In this document: in pieces, positions 13,301-27,300 of the stretch
Layout: each line of letters begins with the position of its first letter
Numbering within the stretch: position 1 is the first letter of the stretch
From: Aspidapion aeneum
Lineage: Eukaryota; Arthropoda; Insecta; Coleoptera; Brentidae
Length of the DNA: 64,000 nucleotides
Assembly (NCBI GenBank): GCA_963576565.1
Contig: OY755047.1
Span: 36,175,851 to 36,239,850, forward strand
Direction of reading: 5' to 3'
The notes under the pieces: generated by a model
Databases searched by the model: none
Seen by the model: the letters and a program-made list of their open reading frames with translations, nothing else
Told to the model about the DNA's origin: nothing
Translations under genes and position numbers: made by a program

Positions 13301-16300
13301 TAAATTATATTAAATTTAATTATACTAAATTAATTTCTTTAGGTACGCCCATCTTAACCGTTCTGGCCCACGATAACGACACTGGAATCAACCAAAACAT
13401 TCTTTACTCCATTCAAAAAGATTCAAGCAACGCCACCGACTTTTTTTACATAGACGAAAACGACGGAATTATTTATTTAAAGCAAAGTTTAGATCACGAA
13501 GAGAGGAATTTGCATCATTTCGTTGTCGTGGCAACAGATCAGGGTGGGCCAAGTTTAAATAGTACTGCGCATGTATGGCTTAAAGGTAAGAATAAATTAT
13601 CAAACTTGGTAGGTAAGAAAGCATATTTGGAATAATAAAAATTAAATGTTTCCTACTATTAAATGCACTTTAGTAAGTAATTGTTAAAAAAAAATATTTG
13701 TAACATAAAGGCAGAAACAGAAGTTTTCTCTAAACTTATTAACTGTTAAATTTTGGCCACTCCACATCCGTTTGCGGAAGTTTTGCATGTTTACCATATC
13801 CTGCCTCCTAAGCAGCAAATTTTAGTTTGTTTAAAGTGAAAGGTGACTTGTAAATGTATGCCTCAAGAACCGTTTTAGAAAGGGCGGATGATCCGCAGGG
13901 GCCGTTCAAATAAAATTAAGATAATGCAAGTCCGAAAAATTGTTGATTTTATTATGATGCCTAACCCCGTGACTTGACACGTAGGCAACTAATAAAAAAA
14001 TTATAGTCACAACGAATAAATTTGGAAGATTCTATAACTTTTATAGTTTTGGATATGAACGACAACCCTCCGAAATTCGAACAGTCCTCTTACAGCTGTG
14101 GACTGTCGGTCAACGCAAAGCGAGACCAGTTTGTAACTATTGTCAAAGCTAGTGATTTGGACGAAATTGACCAAGGAAATCTGAAATACACTATAGTGAG
14201 TGGCAACGAGCAACAAACATTTTTTATGGACAGTAGGACTGGTATTGTCACTTTGGTCAATTTGGCCAACTTTGGTGAGTATAAATTAATTATATTAAAA
14301 TTTTTACGACTTATTTGTCCGCTTTAAGTTTTAAAAAAAATTGAAGGTTTAGCAGACGATATATCAAGCAGGCTATGGTTTTTGAATAAATATTAAGTTC
14401 TGAAAAAAGGAACGATTGTAGAGATTGAATGATACATTGGGAACTGGCTATTAGAAAAAATATTTATTTAGTCCCTATAACATTAAAAAAATCGGAGATA
14501 AACACGCGCCATAAGAAAGGGGTTCTTTGTAGGCCCAACAAATGTTATAAAACCTTTCAAAAATCCTGGCATTAAAACTATAATAGGCTTACCCATTTTT
14601 AGGAAATCAAGAAGTAATGGTTCTGAATGTATCAGTAAGTGACGGCGTTTACACAAACTATGCAAGGCTCAAAGTTCAGCTAATCGCAGCAAATCTGCAT
14701 GCACCAAAATTTAAGGATATAATCCTAGATGTATCTGTGCCTGAAAATCGTGTACCAGGTAATTTTAAAATAAATAAAAAATTATTAAAGAACTACTTGA
14801 TTGCCATTTAATGAACACGGAAGAGATAATCTAAATGTGAATAAGAAAAGCAAAAAATAAAATATAAAGATATTTAGATATTTGCCAATGAATATTATTT
14901 TCAGTGAAATTATAAATGATGAGTTCTATCTTAAATGAGAATACAAGACAAATTAAAATATTTTTAATAAATTTACCTTCTTTTTTTTAGGTGCATTAGT
15001 GGCGTTAGTAAATGCAACGGATGAAGATTTAAATGAATTCGGAACAGTAAAATACTCAATACATTCAGATTTGATGAGCGAAATATTCTCAATTGATAAA
15101 AATAGTGGAAAGATACAAACCAAAATAAGGTACAATAAATTATTTATCTTCAATTCAGTCTATTTTTCCTAACACCTGATTATACCTGATACCTGATTGA
15201 TCCTTGATTATACTATTACTATTTTCGTTCAAAGCAGAAAGCTATATCGTCCATAATTTGACGAGTAGGTTAGAACAGACATCTGCTGCTTTTAGAACGG
15301 TAACACCATGTATAAGATTCCATCTACTTATGCTAGATTTTTTACGCTTCTTTTATATGTGTCTTAAAAAAATAAATATTAAGAAAACATTTTAAATAAA
15401 AATCTTAACTGAAAAAAGCTTGTTTTTTAAATAGATTGGATAGAGAAGCGCAAAAACAGTACGAAATCCCTGTTATGGCAACAGACAAAGGCGGTTTAAG
15501 TGATTTCATGACAGTTCGGGTACGAGTAACAGACGACAACGATAATCCTCCCAAATTCTTGCTTAAGGAGTACAAAATAAGCATTTCTTCAAACATGACA
15601 GCGGAAATGTCATTTGCGAGAGTTAAGGTAAGCTAGCAGCAAAGTCGATAAAATAGTATGACTTCCTCAACGACTATTTGCTATTATTACTTATTTTTTA
15701 GGCGGTAGATATAGACGAAGGATTAGCTGCAGAATTGGAATATTCAATTTACGAAAAGAAATCATCTGAAGTTACCAGTATTTTTGGAATTAACGCAGTC
15801 ACAGGCGATTTGTATCTGATAAAGCCGTTATCTATCTACGGTCAGTATTCTTGAAAAATATTACTTAAGTCAGTTAAGTACTACTATTAGTGCAAATCAC
15901 TATAAAAGTGATATTCTTTTCATTCATTGTTTTTTTTTTTGCAGTTGGTGAGGTATTCCAGTTCTTTGTTCGGGCAACGGACAAAGGGAAACCAGAAAAA
16001 CATGCAGACGTTCCTGTTAATATCGTTATAATGGGTGCCAAAGACTTCCCACCAGTTTTCGAAAGAAGGGATCTAAAATTCTTCTTGTCAGAGAATTCGC
16101 CGACTGGAACCCTTATTACTAAACTCAAATTGGTTTCTAATGTTTCTGCAGACTTCCAAATCGTATCAGATTCTGAAGATAGTCCACAATTCGCTATTGA
16201 TGGCCAGGGACATGTCACATTAGGTAAGAAAATATTTAGGCGCAGTTCATGGGTACCGTCACCGACCCGTAAAATACTCTTACAATGAAAGCAATGGACG

Positions 16301-19300
16301 TATTCACACTACATCGTAAAGGTTGTAGTATGAATACGTCTATTGCTTTCAATGTTAAAATAATTTACGTGTCGGGGACAATACGGTGATGTGGCGGTGC
16401 CATGCCGATACCATAAAAAATTTTAGCGTCATGTTTTTATTTTCGTCTAGCGTCTTTGTGCCGTTCTTTAGTACAATTAATTTCTTGATAATTTTTTAAT
16501 GTAGCAGAGTAACTTTTTTAAATTTTTGTTTCTTTTGTTATCTTTTATTTTAATATCTTCGTACGTCAATATGTACTGGTCTTGTTTTTGTTGATTTCTA
16601 ATCATATTTCTTTGGGATCATTGATGATATAAACTGTTATCATGAAAATTATTTTGCTCCTGGTAGCCACGGTTTAAGAAATCTGTTACTTGTACAATGC
16701 TGCATAAATCTTTACATTAAGAATTAACGATATTTTAAATTGTGAAATAATTTATGACATAGATTTTACTTGGATGTTCGTAATTTAAGCAACATATCCA
16801 AAACAGTAATTTATATGTTTATAAATTTACCGGTACAATAATTTAAATGTTAAAATTAACAATGATTTATTATACACAACTGTATATCTCTATCTTTGTA
16901 GTTAACATAACTCAAAGAGATAATTACTTACTGCCAGGAATTTCGGAAATATTTGAAAATTGTAATTTTACTCTATCTCTTTTTTTTTCAGCCCGGCCTC
17001 TAAACTTCGAAGCTCAACCAAGTCACGTGATTGGTGTTCTTGCACTGACAGATTCAAGTCCACCGTTGACAGCTTTGTCTGAAATATTTCTGCAGGTTCA
17101 AGATGAAAACGACTATGCACCTCAGTTCGAAAGTGGTTCATATCACTTATTATTGGCTGAGAATGTCGCTGAGGGAACGTCCATTATGAAAGGTAGGTAC
17201 AACTCTCCTACGATAATATACCAAAAAATATGTCTATATCCTTAATCTGGGCAAATCTTAAATATGTTTGCTTTCAGTGATTGCCCACGATGAAGATCAA
17301 GGTACCAACGGAGAAGTACGATACAGCTTTGGTTCAGAAAACTCAAAAATCGTTAACTACTTCGCCATCGATTCTCACACTGGTTGGATAAGTACCCTAA
17401 TGCGACTGGACAAGGAGCAAATTTCTGAGTTTAAATTTTATGTTACCGCCACAGATAACGGTAAGTTCTTACAGATGTTTTACCATTCTGCGTCTTTTGA
17501 GTCTTCGGTCGTCTCTCTTATTTATTTTTCCAGTTTTCAACCATTGCTAATGCTTATCAGTATTTTTGCGTCTTGCATATCTGCATGTATATTGTCTAGA
17601 CTTAATGTCATTCTATCATTATTTTTTGGATATTTCTTATATATCTTTGTCGGTGTTTTCTTAATATAAACGAAACTTTTTTAAAGAATCTTTATTTGTA
17701 GCAACCAGTGAAACACTTTTCGCAGTAAAAAGTGAGAACTCAGTATGACAGATTTTTGAGCAGCTTATTCAACATTTTCTCGTTTGTGTTTCATCTTTTG
17801 CTTTAAATCCATACTTTGATTTCGGCTTGTTGTACTCGTTGAACCATAATTTGTTATCAGTAATAAACTTTTTAGAGAAACAGGCAATTTTTCCAAAAAT
17901 ATGTTCACTAAAAATTTGTTGTTGGCTCGCGGTTCCATATGTGCATCAATTATCAAAATAAAATAAGAAATAAAAAACCTTTAGTTGTACACTTGCCTCA
18001 ATGCTCTAGTGGGTAGTAAAGCTTTCACTTATTTCCAAACTTCACATCAAGCACATTTGATCAGCACAGTTTTTATATTGTTTTCAGGTACACCAAGACA
18101 TTCGGCACGAACGACAGTCATTATTCGGCTGAAAGACTACAATGACAGCCCAACAGTTTTTAAAGAGCCACTCTATACAGCTAGTGTTAAAGAGAATGCC
18201 TTGCCAGGTAACCTACACACTTTAACCAATTTAAATGAAGACAAATACTTCCCTATAATCGTTGTTGATGTTTTATATCAATACTGCTACTGATGCTTGG
18301 CAATACCAACTTCCAAACTATTTGAAAAAGTTACATTACTTCGTTATTTAATTTTAGGAACAGTTCTTCTCACTCTCACGACCACCGACGCAGATGTCCA
18401 GGTAGACACTGCCGTAGATTTTTACATAATATCCGGAGATCCCAAAAGCCAATTCCAAATTAAGCAAACTGGAGAATTATTTATTGCCAAACTACTAGAT
18501 AGAGAAACGGTGGACGAATATGAACTGACAATATTAGTTAGCGATGGACTATTTACCAACACTACCATGGTGGATATTCGCGTAATTGACGTTAATGGTA
18601 GGTTAAATTATGTTTTTAAAATACATTTTATTGCTTAATTTTGGTATGGATGCAATTTGAGGGCAAATAATAAATAAAACTTTCAACCAAAGAAAAAACA
18701 GTTTTTATACCTAATAATTTATTTTTGATTTGTTTCTAGATAATCCTCCCTACTGCCTTAGATACCGATACAGACAGGTTCTGTCAGAAGGAATCCTCCC
18801 GGGCTCATTCGTTTTGACAGTTCTAGCCAACGATATTGACGGACCCAATCATGCTCAACTGCGATACATTTTGACTGGAGAAGGTAAGATATGTAATGAT
18901 GATAACATTCTCTTTGTCTTAATTTCACCGATGATCAAGAAAATTTACCTGGAACTCTTAGACAAAGGGCTTTAAAATACAGAAAAAGAATTGGGCTTGC
19001 AAATAGGTATTAACAGAAATGCAAGATTCCAAGTATTGATCAATGGCGATAAGGAAATTACATATTGATAATTATAACCGACTTAAAACATAAAAAATAG
19101 TATAATAGTTTTTAAAAAAATTTGTCAACAGGTGCCGAAAGCTTCTTGCTAGACAAAGACAATGGCTATTTAAAAACAATTCTTCCATTGGATAGAGAAA
19201 ACCAATCAAAATATATTTTGACTGCCCATGTGCACGACAGAGAACATGCTAGTTGGGAGTGTTCGTCTCAGATTGAACTGATAGTTTCCGACCTAAATGA

Positions 19301-22300
19301 TAATGCCCCTGTTTTTAACTTGCCGACTTATTCGGTTTCACTGCCAGAAGATGTAGAAATCGGTACGTAATGCAAAAGTATTATCTATACAGTTCTCTGC
19401 ACATGACATTGAAGCGGAGAAGAAAATAATAAATACAAAAAATGTATGTTGAACTTAATGTTTAATTCCTATTACTATTTTTAGGTACACTTGTAACAAA
19501 AGTCCATGCCACTGATGCAGATATTGGAATCAATCGTAAAATTAAATACTCTTTTCTGGATTCTTTTAACGATCACTTCCTTATTGCACATGACAGTGGT
19601 ATTGTCACTTTGGCAAAACCGCTTGACAGAGAGATCAGAGCTATATACAATTTAACAGTTCAAGCTGTAGACCAAGGCACACCCCAGCTGTCAAGTGCAG
19701 TTCATTTGATAGGTTGGTACTTTTTTTTAATTCTTAGATAATAAGTTTTGGCGTAATATAGAAGATAGAAAAAATAAAACATACAAAAAATTAACAGTCA
19801 GGTAACAGCGTCCTATAGGGAAGAAACATCGGTTATCCACTTCCATAAAACTAAAAGATACCCATCTCGAAAACAAAGAAAATTAATAAATATTTATTAT
19901 TTTAGTAAATGTCCAAGACATAAACGATAACCCTCCAGAGTTTGCCAACAAGTACTACTATGCGACAGTACCAGAAATTGACGGAGTTGGTACTGAAGTG
20001 GTTAGAGTTCTTGCTACTTCAAAAGACATTGGTCCAAACGCGGATGTGTATTATTCCATTATAGGTAAGCACAAACGCAGGGAATAACAGGAATGGATAA
20101 TAAAACAATTTATCAAGTGAAATCGTAGTAAAACCTTTTACACGAGTAGTGTTATTACTCTAAAGTACAACAGGAACAAAATAATAAAACAGAAGTTGCT
20201 GTAAAAATTTGATATGCACCAACTGAAAGCTTGGATGCTCTGATATGCACCAACTGAAAGCTTGGAAAATTAGACTTAGAAAGTTAGACTTTCTAAGTCC
20301 AATATTAACGTTTAGCTCTATCTCTTTCCATTTTCGAGCTAAGTGGTGGGTAGGGGGATGGTTATAATGAATCACCCGGTACAAACCTACTCTACATTCA
20401 GACTATTGTCTAAACTACAAATATCTTACACTTAAAACCATTGGATTATTTCGACTTGTCAATAAAACAAATGTTTGTTTTTTAACTTGTAGGGGGCAAC
20501 GAACACAAAAAATTCTCCATGAACACAACAACAGGTGTAATAGCCATAGCCGACATGTTGGACTATGAACGGGCTAAAGACTACTTCCTCACCATCCAAG
20601 CAATCGATGGTGGAACACCACCACTAAGCAACGTTGCCACAGTAAACATTACTGTCACCGATTGCAATGATAACGCTCCTGTCTTTAGTCAGTCGTCTTA
20701 CGGTGCCAGAATTAGAGAAGACGCTTTGGTGGGCGACAAGATTTTACAGGTCAGGTTTTCGTCCCCAGAAACCAGCTTATTTTATTATTCTAATAATAAT
20801 TTTTTCAGATCCATAGTAAAAAAACCAAAAGGTAATCGCTTCAATCGATAAAAACCAAAAACAGAATAGAAATGATTTGAGTATAGCTAACTGTTAAAAT
20901 TTACTTTTAGATTGTGGCGACAGACCTTGATAGCAACGAAAATGGTAAAATCGAATACTCAATAATACATGGCGACAACCAGAATCAGTTTAATATTGAC
21001 ACCAGGACAGGCAAGTCAAAGTTTTAGCTCTATGTACTGATAACAAGACACCCGTAGTGCTACAGCGTCTATAACATTTATCGGGAGACTAAATTCAATC
21101 AAATAAAAAGTAGACTTAAAATTAGCTAATTTTTTTTTGCAGGTTATATATCAGTAGCTTCACCCCTAGATAGAGAAAGTGTGTCGAGTTACGTATTGGA
21201 AATTTTAGCCAAAGATCACGGTGTTCCCATGTTATCCAGAACAACTATGCTAAATATTGACATTTCCGATGCCAATGACAATCCGCCACTGTTCTCGCAG
21301 CCAAATTACACTGCAGTTATTCAAGAAGACAAACCTTTGGGTCAGTAAATTGTTGACACGTTTAGCTAACAAAGACAGCTTAATCAAATGCCAAATATTC
21401 TTGAAGCAGCTTGACTTATTAAATATTCATTTATCAAATAAAACTGGACTAATCTACACTGTACCAAACTGGTGAAATAACTTTACAACTTTTAAAAAGA
21501 AAAATCAAAAAGATTGGTGTTCATAATTTTTATCGTTAGGGAAACTCAATAATAAGCTAAACCATACTAAAGTTTCGATTACTAATAAGATTAAAAACAA
21601 ACTTTCATCGACCGTCAACGGTTCGAAGATTTAAGTCACTCGCTAGATTTAAGTAGCTAGTTACAATAATATGGCAAAATTTTCATCTAAGTTGTTTCTT
21701 TTTGGGTGTAGGTCATTCCGTTTTCAAATTCAGCATAAACGACGATGATATTCCTCCAAATACTACTCCCTACACCTTCGATATAAGACAAGGAAATGAA
21801 GGCAACTACTTCCGGTTGGATCAAGACGGTATTTTAAGAACTGCTTCTAAATTTAATCACAAGATTAGAAACAATTACTTGCTGCAAATTAGAGTATTCG
21901 ATAATGGAAGTCCGCCGTTGTATTCTGATGCATGGGTGAGTACAAAACCACAAACAGTTGGCAATAATCCAACAGAATCCCTCGAATAACAAACAGGTTT
22001 TTGAATATTAATGTTTTTATAGGTTCTGATCAAAGTTATCGAAGAATCACAATATCCTCCAATAATAACCCCATTGGAAGTAAACATCAATTCTTATTTG
22101 GACGAATACCCTGGAGGCGTAATAGGTGAGATTTTTAGTAACCATTATTGCAAATTATATCTAAACTATTAATTATTAAAACATTTAATTGATAATATGA
22201 AATTACTAGGCTAAAAATTTTAGAAAAGGTAAGTTACAACCTTTTAAGAAAAATTGTAGCCAAATTCTATAAAGGTGGGCTTTTATTTTTAGGCAAAGTT

Positions 22301-24276
22301 TTTGCAAATGACCAAGACCAATATGACGTTCTTACCTACGGCCTTCACCCGACCTTAGGCGTGTCTTATCCCACTCACGAATTATTTCACCTTAACAAAT
22401 CTGATGGAACATTAGTGGCCTTACCTCGGCTGGACGTCGGTGAATACAGACTTAACGTATCAGTTACAGATGGAAAATATTTTACACACGATATCATTAA
22501 AATCAACGTTGAAGTTCTATCTGAGTCCATGCTAGAAAATTCTGTCGGTATAAGATTTAGAGATGTTACACCTGAGCAATTTATTTTAAGCCATAGAAAA
22601 GGCTTTGTACGAGCAGTTCGCAATGCAATGAATTGTAGATTAAAAGACGTAGTTATTATAAGCGTACAACAATCTTCTGATGAGGATTTATTGCGAGCGA
22701 AAAGAGATTTGAATAATACAGAAATACAGGGTATTTATAACGTACAGATTCCCAAAACAAAAATCGATCGAAAACTAACTATAGATGTAGGAGGTAATGT
22801 TCACAAATTCCTAAATGTAACTGTGAATGACAATCTACACAAAGTGAAAAGAGATATATTTCAAGGAGAAATGTTCGATACTAAGGTAATCCAAGATATT
22901 GCTCAAATGATTGGAACATTAACAAAAATTAATGCAGATAAAAGATGGAAACGCTACGTGCATAAAGACCTAGACGTTCTATTTACCGTTAGAAAGCCTG
23001 ACGAGGGTTTTTATAATGCTGACTCAATTAGAAAAGCACTAAATGACAATCTTGAGGAACTTGAAGAGAGCACAAAGCTTGTGGTAGAAGAAATCATCCG
23101 TTTAAAGTGCAATGCTCAGTATTGCGTTCACGGAGTTTGTCAGGATCATTACATATTAGAGCCTGCAGATATTCAGCCAATTTCAACAGATGTCACTAGT
23201 TTTGTGTCTCCTAGACATAGTCAGAAGTTGGAGTGCATGTGCAAAGAAGGGTAAGTGAATAATTTGCATCAATAATAGTAATGGGAGTAGAATACTGATC
23301 GTACATGACTTAAAATGACATTTTGTGTGGGCAGCTTCAGGAGGACGCCAAACAAGGCAACATTAAAATTACTGATAGTAGAGAAAAACAAATTAAACAT
23401 TAAGAAGACAAGGAGAAGAATAAATATTGAAACTGATATAGAAAGATGTAATAAAGAAGAAAAAAAGAAAGAATTTATTTGAAGGTAATATCGTATTATT
23501 CGTCTTACAGGTATGGAGGAGAACGTTGTGACACCATAGTGAATGAATGTGCCCGAGAACCTTGTCCCACTTATAAGCTTTGCGTTCCAGATGCATCACA
23601 AACCGGGTATTCTTGTCAGTGTCCTGAAGGATATGCAGGTAGGACTTTAGTTATCTATATTTTGCTGATAATAATCTAGTGCATTAAACTTGTTATTGAA
23701 ACTTGTAATCCCAAACATCTTATTTAATATTTTATACTAGGACCTTCCTGTGATGTAGACATCTCGAAATGCCACGACCAAAACTGCTACATTGCCAGAA
23801 ATCCAATTTCATTCAGCGGAAAGAGTTACTCCCAGTACAGAATTATCAACAAAAAGTCAATTGAAGATCAACTCAGTTTGAGCTTAAGAATAAGAACTGT
23901 GCAACCCACTGGAAATTTGATGTACGCTGCTGGAAAGGTAAAGATTTAAGATACTTTCACCTTTCTCTATATTCACAAACTCAAAAGCTTAAGCAACAGT
24001 ACTGTTAGATGTATAGTGAGTTGGGGTCCTTTGCTCCACACTGAATTCTTAACAGCGAAATAAAACTACGTTTTTTAGCAAAAATGCAGTCTGTATTTCT
24101 TACCCTTGACGCGTTTCGGTCTTAGCGACCATAATCATAAGGGCTTAAACAAAGTGTCGAAGAAGTCCTTCTTGCAAACGCCACATCATCTTAACTTAAA
24201 TTACATCCAATTTAATAAAACGAACATTAACTTAATTTAAATTTGTATGTTTTACACTGAGTGAATCTAACCTTAC

Positions 24277-24350
<74 letters not shown>

Positions 24351-27300
24351 TAAGGTTAGATTCACTCAGTGTAAAACATACAAATTTAAATTAAGTTAAT
24401 GTTCGTTTTATTAAATTGGATGTAATTTAAGTTAAGATGATGTGGCGTTTGCAAGAAGGACTTCTTCGACACTTTGTTTAAGCCCTTATGATTATGGTCG
24501 CTAAGACCGAAACGCGTCAAGGGTAAGAAATACAGACTGCATTTTTGCTAAAAAACGTAGTTTTATTTCGCTGTTAAGAATTCAGTGTGGAGCAAAGGAC
24601 CCCAACTCACTATACATCTAGTTAAAAATGCTCCATCTAGGAGAGTACCACAATGCAACAGTACTGTTGTTTAAGTTAATAACAATAATTATTATATTTG
24701 CAATAAATGTTGAATGGTTTAATGTTAGACAATTTTCCAACTAGGTTGACTACAACATCCTGGAGATAGTAAATGGCGGAGTCCAATACCGTTTCGAATT
24801 GGGCAGCGGGGAGGGGATAGTCCGAGTGGGAGATATTTACGTATCTGATGGAAGTTGGCATGAAATCAAACTGGAGAGAGATCGCAACAATGCCAAAATT
24901 ACCATAGATGGCGTTTACTCTGCACAGGGCTCTGCACCGGGTATCAGTGATATTTTGAACTTGCAAAGCGACGAAATGTATTTGGGGGCGGAAGTGCATC
25001 AACATCCTTCAATCTTGGGTAAGTCTGTTGATTGTAAAAGGAGAAAATAACGCTTTGTACAACCCAGATTCAAAAAAAAACGCTTTTGAGGAGAATTAAT
25101 TTAAACTATACCTGTAATTTCCAACAATAAGATTTTTTATCAAGAACATCTGATTTACTATTTATTTTTTGTTGTTACTATCCATACTTATACTGGCTGG
25201 GTTATTTTATTAATCTTAGGGTTGTGATATTTACTTTATCGGTTGACACTTTCGTTGGTGTCAGTTTTCTATATTTGTATATGAACATAATTCTGATTTT
25301 AGGCTTTGAGGACGTTCAAAAAGGCTTCTCAGGCTGCATGGACGACATCCGAATCAGTCGCGTATCGGTACCGTTGCACAAATCGAACGAAAACTCGGTT
25401 GTGGTTCTAAAACGTTTTGCAAACGTGGAGTTTAGTTGCGACATCAGCAGTGTCCTGGTACCACCCGGTCCTTGTGGTTCTCAACCTTGCTTGAATGGAG
25501 GCACTTGCAGGGAAACGAAAAATAATGGGTAAGTTTTGTATATTTGCATTTTTAATGTATCTTGAAAACAAACAGCCAGTGTTTTAGATTTTTTTGTTTG
25601 AACTGGAAATTTGTATTTGCCAAATTTCCAATTAGTCGATTTATTTTCCATGCACTTTGATTAAATAATTACTGTTGTCCTGTCAACTTGCTAGCCGCTG
25701 CATTATATACTAGATGTATAAATGTATTCGAATGTTGAGTTCCAACCAATCAAAATCAAGACTAATAGATCTACTCAAGAGCCAAAAATAATGTATCCGG
25801 GAGGTAGAAGGTAGCAGAATAACTAGAAGCTAAAGACGAGGAATTCTTACTTTTAATCAACTAAGTTTAACTTTTTAGTTACGAATGCGAATGTCATACA
25901 AGATTCAAGGGTACAATGTGCGAATTGGACACTGACCCATGCGCGTCCGCTCCCTGTCTATACGGTGGCAAATGCACTCCAACAATCAGTGGAGATTTTG
26001 TTTGCGAGTGCGTGTTAAGGCTTAGTGGAAAAAGGTTAGTAAATATATTGAAATCAGTTGTTTTCTCTTACTCGCCTTCTTCTTCTTCTATTAATTTGTG
26101 ATCACCGTGATTTATAATTCTTAAACTACTTCTCTAAAGAATACTTGTCGGTATGTAAGCTGAATGTTTTTTAATTTCACAGGTGTGAATACGGTCGCTA
26201 TTGTGCACCAAATCCATGTAGAAATGGAGGCGTTTGTGAAGAAGGGGATGATGGGCCACTGTGCAAGTGTCGCTCGTATACAGGTTAGTAAAGAAGAAAA
26301 ACAACACATTTCCACTTGCAATGAAACAGCATAAAAATTGACAATAATAATATCAGCTGCAACAAGAATTTTTTTTTTGCAGAACTGATAATTACATCAA
26401 CTACTTTATTATTATTTTTAGGACCATCTTGCGAATTCGACCTAAACGAATGCGAATCGAACCCGTGTCAAAATAGCGGACAATGCATTAACGAAATCGG
26501 CTCATTCCACTGCGTATGTCCGTCAAATACTACAGGCCCTTACTGCTTATCGACCATGATGGATTCCGCACTAACCACCTTCTTTGTCAACATTACTTGG
26601 AGAGAGCTTATGTATATTGGTATGTACTAGTTTAACCAGATCAAGTTAGACATATAAATGTATTAAATTAAGTCACTAATACACTGTAAATTCTAACAAG
26701 ATTAATTTTAAACATAATAAATATGAAGGAAAAACAGTTGTTATAAAAAAATATTTTAAGTGCAAACTTAGGTTATTTTTATTTTATTTTTATAGGCATC
26801 ATCGTAGGAAGTATTCTCATCTTTACCATTATAATTTGTTGTACATGTTGTGTCATGCGCAGTAAGAAAAAGAAACGCCGTGCAGTCACAAACAACGGCA
26901 ACGTCAAGGACAACAACGTCCTCAATTCGAATCGAGGCCACGAGATGCGCGAGTACAAACGTGGTAAGCCCAACGAAACATACAAAGCTTAGCGCTAGCC
27001 CTCTAGTGATGACTGACGCAAGTATTACTAAACTTAACTCAAGGATCATACACAAAACGCACATAGTCCTTGAAGATAAAATAACAGAAATCATATTTTT
27101 TTTTAGGTTCCAAATTGTCAAACTTGGAAGTCAACCACAGAGAGATGCCATTAGGCCCGCCTAGACCTGTGTCCTACACTCCGAGCTCACAAAACGACCC
27201 ATATCAAAATAACGCTACTATTTTGCTCAATAATTTGGATACTTTGAGGAGTTATGGATCAGCAGGTAAAATACATCTGGCAATAAACATTGGTGAGGTT

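Noticed and set aside
14007..14046. Acceptor at 14006 for the cadherin exon with [11 protein letters not shown]
   Set aside because: It is out of phase with the exon ending at 13585. The acceptor at 14046 restores phase and gives [19 protein letters not shown].
24283..24349. Poly(T) run taken as an assembly gap filler
   Set aside because: The arms on both sides are real sequence and differ at the outer end, so I treat the run as part of the insertion, though its exact length is unreliable.
26850..27164. Alternative-frame open reading over the transmembrane exon
   Set aside because: The conserved Fat tail (helix followed by RSKKKKRR) is in another frame. This frame crosses an intron without sense.
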